From assembly GCF_022669055.1 (NCBI RefSeq), contig NZ_JAJMLW010000002.1, positions 496,001-560,000 on the forward strand: DNA of 64,000 nucleotides. The letters are read 5' to 3'. Under the pieces are notes generated by a model. It made no database searches. It was not told where the DNA came from and saw nothing but the letters and a program-made list of their open reading frames with translations. Below are positions 25,932 through 34,287 of this stretch, in pieces (position 1 is the stretch's first letter; each line of letters begins with the position of its first letter). The position numbers and the translations under genes were made by a program. The stretch is from Adlercreutzia faecimuris. Lineage in GTDB: Bacteria; Actinomycetota; Coriobacteriia; Coriobacteriales; Eggerthellaceae.

Positions 25932-25969
25932 CGCGCCCGCGCGGACGGCGCTCGTGCAGGACTCGGGCG

Positions 25970-26131
25970 CAAAATGGCCGAAACTCACGGTTTGACGACG
26001 CTTCCGGGCGGTCCGCGCCGCGCGCCCCACGCAAAACCGCAGGTCGGCGCTTCCCATTCCCTCCCATTCGCCTGCCGGGGCGTCCGAGAGGGCGGGAAAA
26101 CGTCGTCAAACCGTCGTTTCGGGCCATTTTG
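25970..26131. repeat. Long-armed palindrome E3, upstream of nuclease gene A
   Basis: 31-bp arms at 25970-26000 and 26101-26131 match at 26 positions, including an outer CAAAATGGCC and an inner ACGGTTTGACGACG. The arms resemble those of E4 and E5. The interior holds the family core box CGCAAAACCGCAGGTC at 26030-26045. No open frame is present. The element ends 166 bp before the GTG of the nuclease gene. Confidence 0.85.
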
Positions 26132-26262
26132 TCGCCGGATTCTGCACGGGGGGGGGCAACGCGAGCGCATAGGCGCCGCGGCACCCCCCCGTGCGCGCAG
26201 GCGAGCTACGGCGACGCCCCTCGCCCCTTGGCGCGATCCCAGGCGAAATTCCACCGGAGGGT

Positions 26263-26291
26263 CTTCCCCTCACGGCGGTTATCGCTATAAT
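26263..26291 (+). promoter_or_regulatory. Leaderless promoter of nuclease gene A
   Basis: CTTCCC (26263-26268), a 17-bp spacer, TATAAT (26286-26291), then six C residues and the GTG start. The transcription start should fall on or next to the GTG. The same spacing and the same -35 and -10 words precede gene B although the spacer sequences differ, which argues for function. Confidence 0.75.
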
Positions 26292-26297
26292 CCCCCC

Positions 26298-27290
26298 GTG
26301 AAAACCGTATTTTGTAAACACACGGCTACGTTTCTCCTCCGCTCGGGCCGCTTCGGGAGCCGGGGCGCCTCGCCGCGCGCCCTCCTGCGCCCCGACGACG
26401 AGCCCCTCTCGGCGCGGCGGGTGAGCGCGCTCGCCGACGACCTGAGCCTTCCGGCCCCGAGGCCGCTCCACGTGCTCGACCTCGACGGCCGGCGGCCACG
26501 CTCGACGACCGCGGCCGCGTTCCACCGGTGGGCGGCCCCGCTGCCGATGGGCCAGCTCGTCCCCCTGGGCGGCGACGCGTTCTCGCTCGGGCCCGAGCTG
26601 CTCCTGCTCGACATGGCGCGCTGCGTCGACGACCTCGACCTGCTCCTCCTGTGCCACGAGCTCTGCGGGGGCTATCGCATCGACCGGACCTGCGACCAGG
26701 GCTTCGCGAGCCGACCTCCCCTCACGAGCGTGCGGGAGCTGCGCCGATGCGCCGAGCGCAACGCCGGCGTCGCGGGGGCCAAGCGGCTGCGCCGGGTGCT
26801 GCCCCACGTAGGGGAGGGTTCGGAGTCGCCCATGGAGACCGCGACCGCGCTCATCGTGGGGCTTCCTCCGAGGTGGGGCGGCCTCGGCGCGCCGCGGCCC
26901 GAGCACAACCACCGCCTCGATCCCGGCCGGCGCTGGCGGGGCGCGGCGGAGAAGGGGCACTACCGCTGCGACCTCTACTGGCCCGAGCGGCGCGTGGCCG
27001 TCGAGTACGACGGGGAGCGCGCCCACACGGGCGCCGAGCGCATAAGCGCCGACGCGCGGCGCCGGGCGGCCATCCAGGCCATGGGCGTGACGACGGTGAC
27101 GGTCACGCGCGACCAGCTGTACCGCCCCGCCGACTTCCGGCGCCTGGAGAAGACGCTGCGCCGGGTGCTCGGCCTGCGCTCGCGCGTCCGCTGCGCGGAC
27201 TACCCCGAGCGCCAGCGGCGGCTCCGCGCGCGGGCCCTCGGCTTCGACCCGGCCATGGGCGACGTCTCGCGCCTCATCCGCTTCGGATAG
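26298..27290 (+). CDS. DUF559 (Vsr-like PD-(D/E)XK) nuclease-family protein, paralog A
   Basis: The 330-aa protein starts at GTG (VKTVFCKHTATF) directly after a TATAAT, with no ribosome site, so it is probably a leaderless mRNA. The N-terminal ~190 residues are uncharacterised: Leu-rich, with LHVLDLDG, FHRWAAPLP and SLGPELLLLDMAR. The C-terminal ~110 residues are a DUF559/very-short-patch-repair-like fold with YRCDLYWPERRVAVEYDGE, giving the D...ExD pattern of the nuclease core, then DARRRAAIQAMGVTTVTVT. It aligns without gaps to paralog B at 36662-37654 (about three quarters identical by eye). It points toward paralog B across a respiratory gene block. Enzymatic activity is inferred. Confidence 0.85.
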   Translation: MKTVFCKHTATFLLRSGRFGSRGASPRALLRPDDEPLSARRVSALADDLSLPAPRPLHVLDLDGRRPRSTTAAAFHRWAAPLPMGQLVPLGGDAFSLGPELLLLDMARCVDDLDLLLLCHELCGGYRIDRTCDQGFASRPPLTSVRELRRCAERNAGVAGAKRLRRVLPHVGEGSESPMETATALIVGLPPRWGGLGAPRPEHNHRLDPGRRWRGAAEKGHYRCDLYWPERRVAVEYDGERAHTGAERISADARRRAAIQAMGVTTVTVTRDQLYRPADFRRLEKTLRRVLGLRSRVRCADYPERQRRLRARALGFDPAMGDVSRLIRFG

Positions 27291-27379
27291 CGCGCCGGCG
27301 CGCCGCCCTCGCGCGCCAGGCGGCACTCCTCCGCGGCGGCGCGGCGGGCATCGATGAGTGGCGGGCTCCTTTATATTCT

Positions 27380-27406
27380 GTTAATGCAAAAGTTAGCGAA
27401 ACCTTA
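27380..27406 (+). promoter_or_regulatory. Putative response-regulator half-sites before the histidine kinase gene
   Basis: Direct repeat GTTAATG (27380-27386) and GTTAGCG (27392-27398), 12 bp apart, followed by AAACCTTA. The word GTTAGCGAA(A/G)CCTTA recurs at 30076-30090 before the DMSO-reductase-like operon. Helically phased direct repeats suit an OmpR-type regulator. A TAGACT at 27440-27445 could be the -10. Confidence 0.6.
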
Positions 27407-27507
27407 GGGGCGCGCGGCCCCGCGCTCGCGCGCATGCGCTAGACTTGCCATTCGACCTGAGTCAAAGGCAACGTGGGGCTATCCGGCGAGGGGGAGGTGA
27501 CGCGGCG

Positions 27508-29217
27508 ATGAGGGGCAAGCTCGGCCTGCGCGCCATCTACTTCCTCGCGCTCACCGCCGTGTCGCTGGCAGCCATGCTCATCTTCGTCGTCTTCGACGTG
27601 GAGACGCAGCGGCGCGACACCGAGACGTCCATGGTCGAGGAGGCCCGCACCTTCGCGCGGGAGATGGACGCCGTGTGGAAGTTCATGGACACCTCCCAGG
27701 ACACCATCAACTACACCTCCGACGGCACCTACGAGTTCAAGGGGCTCCACTGCGCCATCGTGGGCAAGAGCATCGGCGCCATCTTCTCCGCCAACAACGA
27801 CTACTCCATCCGCTACACCAACCTCAACCCGCGCCGCGTCCACGACCGCCCCGACGAGTTCGAGACGGAGGCGCTCGTCACCTTCAACGAGGACCGCTCG
27901 GTGACCGAGTACTACGGCACGGTCGTGGAGGAGGACGCCCCGCAGTTCCGCTACGTGCGGGCCCTCGAGGTGGACGAGAGCTGCCTGGAGTGCCACGGCG
28001 AGCCCGTGGGCGAGATCGACATCACCGGGCATGACAAGGAGGGCTGGACGCTCGACTCGGTGGGCGGCGCCATCTCCATCAGCATCCCGGCGGAGCGCGC
28101 CAGCTCCATGCTGCTCAACAACGTCCTGCGCGACGTGGTGTTCTTCGCCTGCCTCATCCTGGCCATCGGCGCGGTGGTCTACGTGGTGACGGCCCGCTTC
28201 GTGCTGCGGCCGGTGGGGCTCATCAAGGCGGCCTCGGACGTGGAGGCCGGCGGCTACCCGCGCCAGGTGGCCGCCTCGTCCCGCGCGCGGGAGATGGCCC
28301 AGCTCATCAACCAGTTCAACGTCATGGCACGCGAGCTGTCGGCCCTCTACTCCGACCTCGAGGCGAAGGTGACCGACCGCACGCGCGACCTGCGGCAGGT
28401 GAACCTGGCGCTTGAGCGGCAGCGCGACCACCTGGAGGCGCTCGGCCAGCGGCTGGCCGAGGAGTCGCAGTTCAAGACCGACATGCTGTCCATGGTGAGC
28501 CACGAGCTACGCACGCCGCTCACCTCCATCCTGGCCACCACCCACTTCTCCCTCGACGCCTGCGAGGAGGGATCCGAGGCGTGGCATTCCTGGGACGAGG
28601 TGCGCCGGAGCAGCCTCGTGCTCTTGGACATGGTGAACAACCTGCTCGACATCGCGCGGCTCGACGCCGGCCGCGAGTCGCTGGCCTGCGAGCCGATGGA
28701 CCTGGGCGATCTGGTGGCCTCGGCCCAGGAGGCCGCGTGGCCCCTGGCCGAGAGCGGGCACCTGGTCTTCAGCGCCGAGGTGGCCGCCGACGTGTCGCTG
28801 GTCTACGGCGACTACGACAAGACCCACCGCGCGCTGGAGAACCTGGTCACCAACGCCATCAAGTTCACGCCCGACGGCGGCAGCGTGCGCGTGAGCGCGT
28901 CGGTCGAGGAGGGCACGGGGGACGTGCTCGTGCGGGTGGAGGACACGGGCATCGGCATCGCGCCCGAGGACCAGGAGCGCATCTTCGACCGCTTCGTCCA
29001 GGTGGACAGCACCTCCACGCGCCGCTTCAAGGGCAGCGGCCTGGGGCTGGCGCTCGTGCGCGAGTACGCCACGCTCCAGGGCTTCGAGGTGGGGGTGTCG
29101 AGCCACCCGGGCACCGGCAGCGCGTTCACCATGCGCATCCCGGCGTGCCTGGCGGTCGCGCTCGACGGGGACGATGACGAGGGCGTCGGGGGACGCCCCG
29201 ACGGGGAGGTGGGGTAA
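27508..29217 (+). CDS. Membrane histidine kinase with extracytoplasmic heme c (CxxCH) sensor
   Basis: The 569-aa protein has TM1 (about 9-29), an external domain of about 175 residues, and TM2 (about 203-228). These are followed by a HAMP-like linker, a coiled coil, a HisKA box (MVSHELRTPLTS, His about 332) and HATPase motifs NAIKFTPDGG, VEDTGIGIAPEDQERIFDRF and GSGLGLALVREY. The external domain has CLECHG at about 159-163, a c-type heme attachment motif, as in DUF3365/Tll0287-type sensors, so redox or ligand sensing through heme is likely. The ATG at 27508 has GGGGGAGGTG upstream. It partners with the response regulator that begins 1 nt after its stop. Confidence 0.93.
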   Translation: MRGKLGLRAIYFLALTAVSLAAMLIFVVFDVETQRRDTETSMVEEARTFAREMDAVWKFMDTSQDTINYTSDGTYEFKGLHCAIVGKSIGAIFSANNDYSIRYTNLNPRRVHDRPDEFETEALVTFNEDRSVTEYYGTVVEEDAPQFRYVRALEVDESCLECHGEPVGEIDITGHDKEGWTLDSVGGAISISIPAERASSMLLNNVLRDVVFFACLILAIGAVVYVVTARFVLRPVGLIKAASDVEAGGYPRQVAASSRAREMAQLINQFNVMARELSALYSDLEAKVTDRTRDLRQVNLALERQRDHLEALGQRLAEESQFKTDMLSMVSHELRTPLTSILATTHFSLDACEEGSEAWHSWDEVRRSSLVLLDMVNNLLDIARLDAGRESLACEPMDLGDLVASAQEAAWPLAESGHLVFSAEVAADVSLVYGDYDKTHRALENLVTNAIKFTPDGGSVRVSASVEEGTGDVLVRVEDTGIGIAPEDQERIFDRFVQVDSTSTRRFKGSGLGLALVREYATLQGFEVGVSSHPGTGSAFTMRIPACLAVALDGDDDEGVGGRPDGEVG

Positions 29218-29218
29218 G

Positions 29219-29927
29219 GTGTTCAAGGTCATGCTCATCGATGACGAGGAGAGCATCCACGGCGTCATCCGCAAGGCCCTCGAGCAGGGGGGGCTACGCC
29301 TACTGCGGCGCCCGTGACGCCGAGGAGGGCCTGGCCCTGCTCGAGCGGGAGCGGCCCGACCTGCTGCTGCTCGACATCATGCTGCCGGGGATGAACGGCT
29401 TCGAGCTGTGCGGCCGCATCCGCGAGCGCGAGCGCGAGATGCCCATCATCTTCCTGTCGGCCAAGAGCGACATCGTGGACAAGTCCATCGGGTTCCGCGC
29501 CGGCGGGGACGACTACGTGACAAAGCCCTTCGACATCGCCGAGCTCATGCTGCGCATCGAGGCGCACCTGCGGCGGCGGCGCGACGCCATCGAGTTCTCC
29601 AGCTGCACCACCCGCGAGGGCACCGCCGTCATCGGCGACCTGGAGATCCGCTTCGACGCCTACCAGGTGCTGGTCAAGGGGCGCCCGGCCAACCTCACGG
29701 CCAAGGAGTTCGAGATCGTGGCCTTCCTGGCCACCCACCCCGGCAAGGTGTTCACCCGCGGGCAGATCCAGGAGTACATCTGGGGCGACGGCGAGGTGGA
29801 CGCCAAGTCCAACTCCATCACGGTCTTCGTGCGCAAGATCCGCGAGAAGATCGAGGAGAACCCGAGCGAGCCGCGCTACCTGCTCACCGTCCCGCGCGTC
29901 GGCTACAAGATGACCGATTCCCTGTAG
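29219..29927 (+). pseudogene. OmpR-family response regulator, frameshifted at a G7 run
   Basis: Reading from GTG 29219 gives FKVMLIDDEESIHGVIRKALEQ and then meets a run of seven G (29287-29293), after which the frame is lost. Removing one G restores GGYAYCGARDAEEGLALL, LLLLDIMLPGMNG (phospho-acceptor Asp), VTKPFD and a C-terminal winged helix (LTAKEFEIVAFLATHPGKVFTR..YLLTVPRVGYKM), 235 aa in all. The span is 709 nt, one more than a multiple of three. It is otherwise perfect, so sequencing error or slippage is more likely than decay. It is the partner of the upstream heme kinase. Confidence 0.9.
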
Positions 29928-29961
29928 GCCCCGCTTCGCGCACCCCCCACGCCAAGTCCCC

Positions 29962-30009
29962 GCTCCGCGCGCAGGCTCCTCCCCTGCGCCAGACGCCTGC
30001 GCGCGGAGC
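29962..30009. terminator. Strong hairpin after the response regulator
   Basis: Perfect 15-bp inverted repeat (29962-29976 and 29995-30009) with an 18-nt loop between the two-component genes and the next promoter. There is no T-run, so termination would need Rho or the hairpin may act as an mRNA end-stabiliser. Confidence 0.5.
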
Positions 30010-30052
30010 CGAAACACCGCTCTCACCTGCGACATCTTGTCGTTGCCAATTT

Positions 30053-30111
30053 GTTAATGAAACGTTAATCAAATAGTTAGCGAAGCCTTATCACCCGTGT
30101 ATGGCTATTAT
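30053..30111 (+). promoter_or_regulatory. Regulator-controlled promoter of the DMSO-reductase-like operon
   Basis: Three phased direct repeats, GTTAATG (30053), GTTAATC (30064) and GTTAGCG (30076), are spaced 11 and 12 bp, with the last followed by AAGCCTTA. A candidate -10 TATTAT lies at 30106-30111 in the extended-like context TGGCTATTAT. No consensus -35 is present, as expected for an activator-dependent promoter. The shared motif before the kinase gene points to control by the adjacent two-component system. Confidence 0.65.
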
Positions 30112-30165
30112 TCGCGCCGGCTCGTACTCTCTTCACCAGGGGATCCGAAGAGAGAGGAGGGCCTC

Positions 30166-30228
30166 ATGACCCAAGAAAAGCCTGTCGTCTTCGAGGAAGG
30201 AGGTCGCGATCCATGTCGTTCGTCCTGA
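30166..30228 (+). CDS. 20-aa leader peptide overlapping the next gene
   Basis: ATG 30166 follows GAGGAGGG at good spacing and reads MTQEKPVVFEEGGRDPCRSS, stopping 16 nt inside the next gene in another frame. The ribosome site of that next gene (GGAAGGAGG) lies inside this frame. The arrangement suggests translational coupling or a regulatory leader. A 20-codon frame can arise by chance, but two strong ribosome sites so close are unusual. Confidence 0.45.
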   Translation: MTQEKPVVFEEGGRDPCRSS

Positions 30229-30941
30229 CGCTTGTCGTAGCGTTCGCAGCATGCCTCGCCCTGCGCGAGCCGCTCCGACGCTGGCCCGTCGCCTTCTACG
30301 CGCTCGCCGTTGTCGCCGTCGCCGTCCAGCTCGCCTCCGCGCCGCTCGGACTGCCCAAGGCGGTCGACCTCGCGCTGCTCGTCCTCATCAAGCGCTGCTA
30401 CGTGGCCATGGCCCTCTTCGTCATCGTCATGTTCATCGGCGTCCTGCCGCGTGACGGTCGACTGAGCCGCTGGCTGCGTCCCGTGCGTGCCGAGGTCTCC
30501 ATCGTCGCGTGCGTCCTGTGCGTCGGGCACATCGTCGGCTACGCCGCCTCCTACGTCCCGCGAGCGATCTCCGGCGCCCTGGCCAGCCCGACCGTCGTCA
30601 CCGGCCTCATCGTCGCCCTCGTGCTGACGGTGCTGCTCATCGCCCTGGGGATCACCTCGTTCCAGCGCGTCAAGCGGGCCATGAGCCTGGCGCAGTGGAA
30701 GCGCGTGCAGCGCCTCGCGTATCCGTTCTTCGTCCTGGCCTGCGCCCATGCGCTGCTCATGCTCATGCCCTCGGCCCTCGGCGGCGGCACTGCCGCGCTC
30801 GAGGGGGCCATCGCCTACGCGGCGGTGCTCGTCGTCTACGTCGCCCTGCGCGGCGCCCGCGCGCTGTCCGACCGGCGCGTGAAGGACGCTGCCAAGGCGG
30901 AAGACCCGATGAGCGACGAGCCTGAGCCACGCGCAGCCTAA
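30213..30941 (+). CDS. Ferric-reductase-like transmembrane protein (MsrQ/YedZ-like)
   Basis: The 242-aa protein has six hydrophobic segments. It includes VGHIVGYAASY and AYPFFVLACAHALLML, whose His residues fit the heme ligands of the ferric-reductase-like membrane domain. Such proteins carry electrons from quinol or flavin across the membrane. The C-terminus is charged and cytoplasmic. The ATG at 30213 has GGAAGGAGG upstream. It is the first full-length gene of the DMSO-reductase-like operon and may supply an alternative quinol route to the molybdoenzyme, which is inference. Confidence 0.75.
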   Translation: MSFVLTLVVAFAACLALREPLRRWPVAFYALAVVAVAVQLASAPLGLPKAVDLALLVLIKRCYVAMALFVIVMFIGVLPRDGRLSRWLRPVRAEVSIVACVLCVGHIVGYAASYVPRAISGALASPTVVTGLIVALVLTVLLIALGITSFQRVKRAMSLAQWKRVQRLAYPFFVLACAHALLMLMPSALGGGTAALEGAIAYAAVLVVYVALRGARALSDRRVKDAAKAEDPMSDEPEPRAA

Positions 30942-30985
30942 GGGCCGTCCGTCCGTCAATCCCGAATCTTTAAGGATGATGTCAC

Positions 30986-31741
30986 ATGATTTCTGAATTC
31001 CCGCTCTTCATCTTCACGACGCTCGGCGGCCTTTCCGCCGGCCTCGTCATGGCCATGGCGGCCTTCCCGCCGGCGGAGAAGCCGGCGCGCCCCTGGCTCG
31101 CACCGCTCACGGCGCTCGTGCTGCTGGGCATCGGCATGCTCGGCGTGCTCTTCCACCTGAAGAGGCCGGCGCTGTTCCTGCTGGCCCTGCGCAACCCCAC
31201 TGCCGGCATCGCCCAGGAGGCCTACTGCGGCATCGTGCTGGGCGTGCTGCTGCTGGTGCTGCTCATCGTGTGCTGGCGCAAGGGCGAGGCGCCCAAGGCG
31301 CTCGTCTGGGTCACGGCCGCGGTCAGCTTGGTCATGACCTTCATCATGGGCTTCGCCTACCTGGCCAACGTGGGCACCGCCGCCTGGGCCAACTGGACGA
31401 CCATCCCCCTGTTCGTGGTCGGCGACATCGCCATGGGCCTGGCGCTGTGGGCCATCCTCTCGAAGGACGTCCTCGCCAAGCGCCCCTTCACGCTGGCTAA
31501 CATCGTCGTGCTGGCCGTGCTGGCCGTGGTCATGCTGCTCACCGGTCTGCACTTCGGCTCCGTCGGCAACGACGCCATGCTGATCTACGCCGGCCTGGTC
31601 GTGGCCGGGCTGGGCGGCATCGCCGTCTCCGTCGCCGCTCAGAAGGCCCCCGCCAGCTGGCAGGCCGGCGCGCTCATCGCCTGCGTGCTCGTGGGCGTGT
31701 GCCTGAGCCGCTACGGCTTCTACGCCGCCAGCATCATCTAG
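30986..31741 (+). CDS. DmsC-like membrane anchor subunit
   Basis: The 251-aa protein has eight hydrophobic helices and the DmsC hallmarks: an N-terminal EFPLFIFTTLGGLSAGL, FHLKRPALFLLALRNP, and the C-terminal LSRYGFYAASI. It anchors the molybdoenzyme and oxidises quinol. An AAGGATG-like ribosome site precedes the ATG. Gene order here is anchor, catalytic, ferredoxin, chaperone. Confidence 0.9.
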   Translation: MISEFPLFIFTTLGGLSAGLVMAMAAFPPAEKPARPWLAPLTALVLLGIGMLGVLFHLKRPALFLLALRNPTAGIAQEAYCGIVLGVLLLVLLIVCWRKGEAPKALVWVTAAVSLVMTFIMGFAYLANVGTAAWANWTTIPLFVVGDIAMGLALWAILSKDVLAKRPFTLANIVVLAVLAVVMLLTGLHFGSVGNDAMLIYAGLVVAGLGGIAVSVAAQKAPASWQAGALIACVLVGVCLSRYGFYAASII

Positions 31742-31808
31742 CGAGCCGCCCGCAAACGAAGGAACGACGATCTCCCGCTCAGGGGAGATCGAGGAAAGGA
31801 GAGCTTTC

Positions 31809-34274
31809 ATGGAAAAGCAGGAGAGCATGCACAGCTTCTCTCGCAGGAGCTTCATCAAGGGGGCCGCGGCCCTCGGAGCCGCTGGCGCCCTGGCCGGATG
31901 CAGCGCCCAGGGCTCGAACCTGGCCGAGACCGGCGGCCCCGTGCCCGAGACCAAGATCTTCGCCGGCGCCTGCCGCTCCCAGTGCGCCAACGGCTGCTAC
32001 GTCAACGTGCACGTGCGTGACGGCCAGGTGGTCCGCACCACCGCGGGCAAGTTCGACGACGGCCCCGAGTTCAACCGCATCTGCCCCAAGGGCCTCTCGC
32101 TGCCGGCCCGCGTCTACAGCTCCGAGCGCCTGCAGTACCCCATGCGCCGCATCGGCGAGCGCGGTGAGGGCAAGTTCGAGCGCATCAGCTGGGACGAGGC
32201 CATCAAGGAGATCACGGACAAGTGGAAGGGCTACATCGAGGAGTACGGCCCCACGTCCATCGCGTTCTTCCTCGGCAGCGGCAACACCGGCACCCTGGGC
32301 GGCCCGGCTCCCGAGGGCTCGATCATGGCGCGCCTGCTCAACGTCATGGGCACGAGCCGCGTCCTGCCCGACCGCGACATCGCCACGCCGATGTCCCACA
32401 CCTACATGTTCGGCCCGGGTGCCCACGGCCATCGCGCCGCCGACACGGTGAACGGCGACCACTTCATCATCTGGGCAGGCGACACCGCCGTGTCCGAGAA
32501 GCAGCGCACCCACTTCTTCCTCGAGGCCCGCGACCGGGGAGCCGACCTCATCGTCATCGACATCGCCTACCGCACCATGGCCGGCAAGGCTGACAAGTTC
32601 ATCCCCGTGCACCCCGCCACCGACGGCGCGCTCGCGCTCGGCATCATCCACGAGGTTCTCGAGCAGGGCTGGGAGGCCACCGAGTTCCTCCGCGAATTCA
32701 CCGAGGCCCCCTTCCTCATCAAGGACGACGGCAAGTTCCTGCGCATGAGCGACCTGGGGGTGGCGCCCACGACCACCACCGATGCACAGGGCAAGGAGAC
32801 CACCGTCGACCCGTGGGTCGTGTGGGACGAGGACACGCAGACCGCCATGCCCTACACTGAGGCGACCAAGCCCGCCCTCGGCGACGTGCCCGACATCAAC
32901 GGCTTCCACGTGCGCACCGAGATGGATATGATCCGCGAGGCAGCCGAGCCCTGGACCCTGGAGCGCGCCTCCGAGGTGACCGGCACGAGCATCGAGGACA
33001 TCAAGTACCTTGCCCACCTCTACACGCAGGAGGGCAACGTGATGACGGACATGAAGTACGGCCTCAATCACTACAACAACGGCATGTACACCTCCAAGTG
33101 CATCAACTCGCTGCTCCTGATCACCGGCCAGATGTGCTTCCCCGGCAGAGGCATGTACACCGGCGAGGGCAACTTCGGCGAAGGCAACACCCAGGCGACC
33201 ATCTCGATGCCGAGCGCCTCGGGCGAGAAGCCGCGGGGCGTTGGCGCCACCCTCAACTGGACCGACTTCTGTAACATCGTCCAGACGGGCAAGAAGATGG
33301 GCAAGGACTTTCCCATCAAGTCGTTCTACGCCGTGTGCACCAACATCGTCTCCAACCAGACCGAGCAGAACGAGACCATCAAGGCGCTCAAGGCGATCGA
33401 GTTCATCGTCATCCAGGAGATGACGATGAACGACACCTCGCTCTACGCCGACATCCTGCTACCTGCCTGCCACTGGTTCGAGACCTCTGACCTCCGCGTC
33501 CGCTACTACGGCAACCCCTACCTGCTGTGGAATGAGAAGGCCGTCGAGCCGCTTTACGAGAGCAAGCCCGACGCTGATATCTACCGCCTCATCGCCGACG
33601 CCATGGGCTATGGCGACTTCTTCCAGTTCACCGACGACGAGTACCTCAACGTCCTGCTCTCCACTCCCTGGGGCAAGGCGCACGGGGTCACCATCGACAA
33701 GATCCGTGAGAAGAACTACCTGCGCTGCGAGGTCAGCGGGCCGGTCGCCCATCCGAACGGCGAGTTCTACACGCCGAGCAAGCGCGCCTCGTTCTACCGC
33801 GAGGATCCCAAGCCCGACTACATGATGGGCCAGGAGCTCGACATCGAGAAGGAGAAGTTCACCCTGTTCTGGGAGCCGGCGCGCGAGGCCGACCTGGACA
33901 ACCCCATCCGCGAGAAGTACCCCTTCAGCGTCTGCTGCGAGCACATGCGCACCCGTACCCACACCCAGTGGTACGACGTGGACTATATGAAGGAGTTCGA
34001 GAAGCAGCCGGTCTGCCGCATCAACCCCGAGGACGCCGCTGAGCTGGGAATCAAGGAAGGCGACACCATTCGCCTGTACAATGACCGCGGCTCGGTGACC
34101 CTGCTGGCCACCATCAACCCCGGCGAGCAGCGCAAGGCGCTCCACTGCCCGCGCAGCTTCCTCACCCGCGAGCACATCGACGGCGACCTCGCCACCACCA
34201 CTTTCAATGACTACAACCAGGCATGCCGCAACCAGTCCTACTTCGACTGCGCCGTGGCCATCGAGAAGCTCTAA
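31809..34274 (+). CDS. Tat-exported molybdopterin oxidoreductase (DmsA-like)
   Basis: The 821-aa protein is the catalytic subunit of a DMSO-reductase-family enzyme. The Tat signal is SRRSFIKGAAALGAAGALAG with a Cys nearby. [4Fe-4S] ligands are in CRSQCANGC and RICPKG (C-x3-C-x3-C...C). A central molybdopterin-binding region follows, then a C-terminal dinucleotide-binding domain (VCRINPEDAAELGIKEGDTIRL). The residue that ligates Mo cannot be assigned with confidence by eye, so the substrate (DMSO, TMAO, another oxide, or a host or diet compound) is open. GGAAAGGAG precedes the ATG, next to a small hairpin (31768-31791). Confidence 0.93.
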   Translation: MEKQESMHSFSRRSFIKGAAALGAAGALAGCSAQGSNLAETGGPVPETKIFAGACRSQCANGCYVNVHVRDGQVVRTTAGKFDDGPEFNRICPKGLSLPARVYSSERLQYPMRRIGERGEGKFERISWDEAIKEITDKWKGYIEEYGPTSIAFFLGSGNTGTLGGPAPEGSIMARLLNVMGTSRVLPDRDIATPMSHTYMFGPGAHGHRAADTVNGDHFIIWAGDTAVSEKQRTHFFLEARDRGADLIVIDIAYRTMAGKADKFIPVHPATDGALALGIIHEVLEQGWEATEFLREFTEAPFLIKDDGKFLRMSDLGVAPTTTTDAQGKETTVDPWVVWDEDTQTAMPYTEATKPALGDVPDINGFHVRTEMDMIREAAEPWTLERASEVTGTSIEDIKYLAHLYTQEGNVMTDMKYGLNHYNNGMYTSKCINSLLLITGQMCFPGRGMYTGEGNFGEGNTQATISMPSASGEKPRGVGATLNWTDFCNIVQTGKKMGKDFPIKSFYAVCTNIVSNQTEQNETIKALKAIEFIVIQEMTMNDTSLYADILLPACHWFETSDLRVRYYGNPYLLWNEKAVEPLYESKPDADIYRLIADAMGYGDFFQFTDDEYLNVLLSTPWGKAHGVTIDKIREKNYLRCEVSGPVAHPNGEFYTPSKRASFYREDPKPDYMMGQELDIEKEKFTLFWEPAREADLDNPIREKYPFSVCCEHMRTRTHTQWYDVDYMKEFEKQPVCRINPEDAAELGIKEGDTIRLYNDRGSVTLLATINPGEQRKALHCPRSFLTREHIDGDLATTTFNDYNQACRNQSYFDCAVAIEKL

Positions 34275-34287
34275 GGAGGAGGGAAAC

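Noticed and set aside
25464-26297. Extension of nuclease gene A upstream to a 608-codon frame
   Set aside because: The extension runs antiphase through the membrane-protein gene, a terminator and palindrome E3. The paralog starts at the equivalent GTG, and the promoter sits immediately before it.
29241-29300. An ATG start at 29241 giving an intact 228-aa response regulator
   Set aside because: The first ~18 residues are out of frame with the receiver domain, whose true N-terminus (MLIDDEES) is in the other frame before the G7 run.
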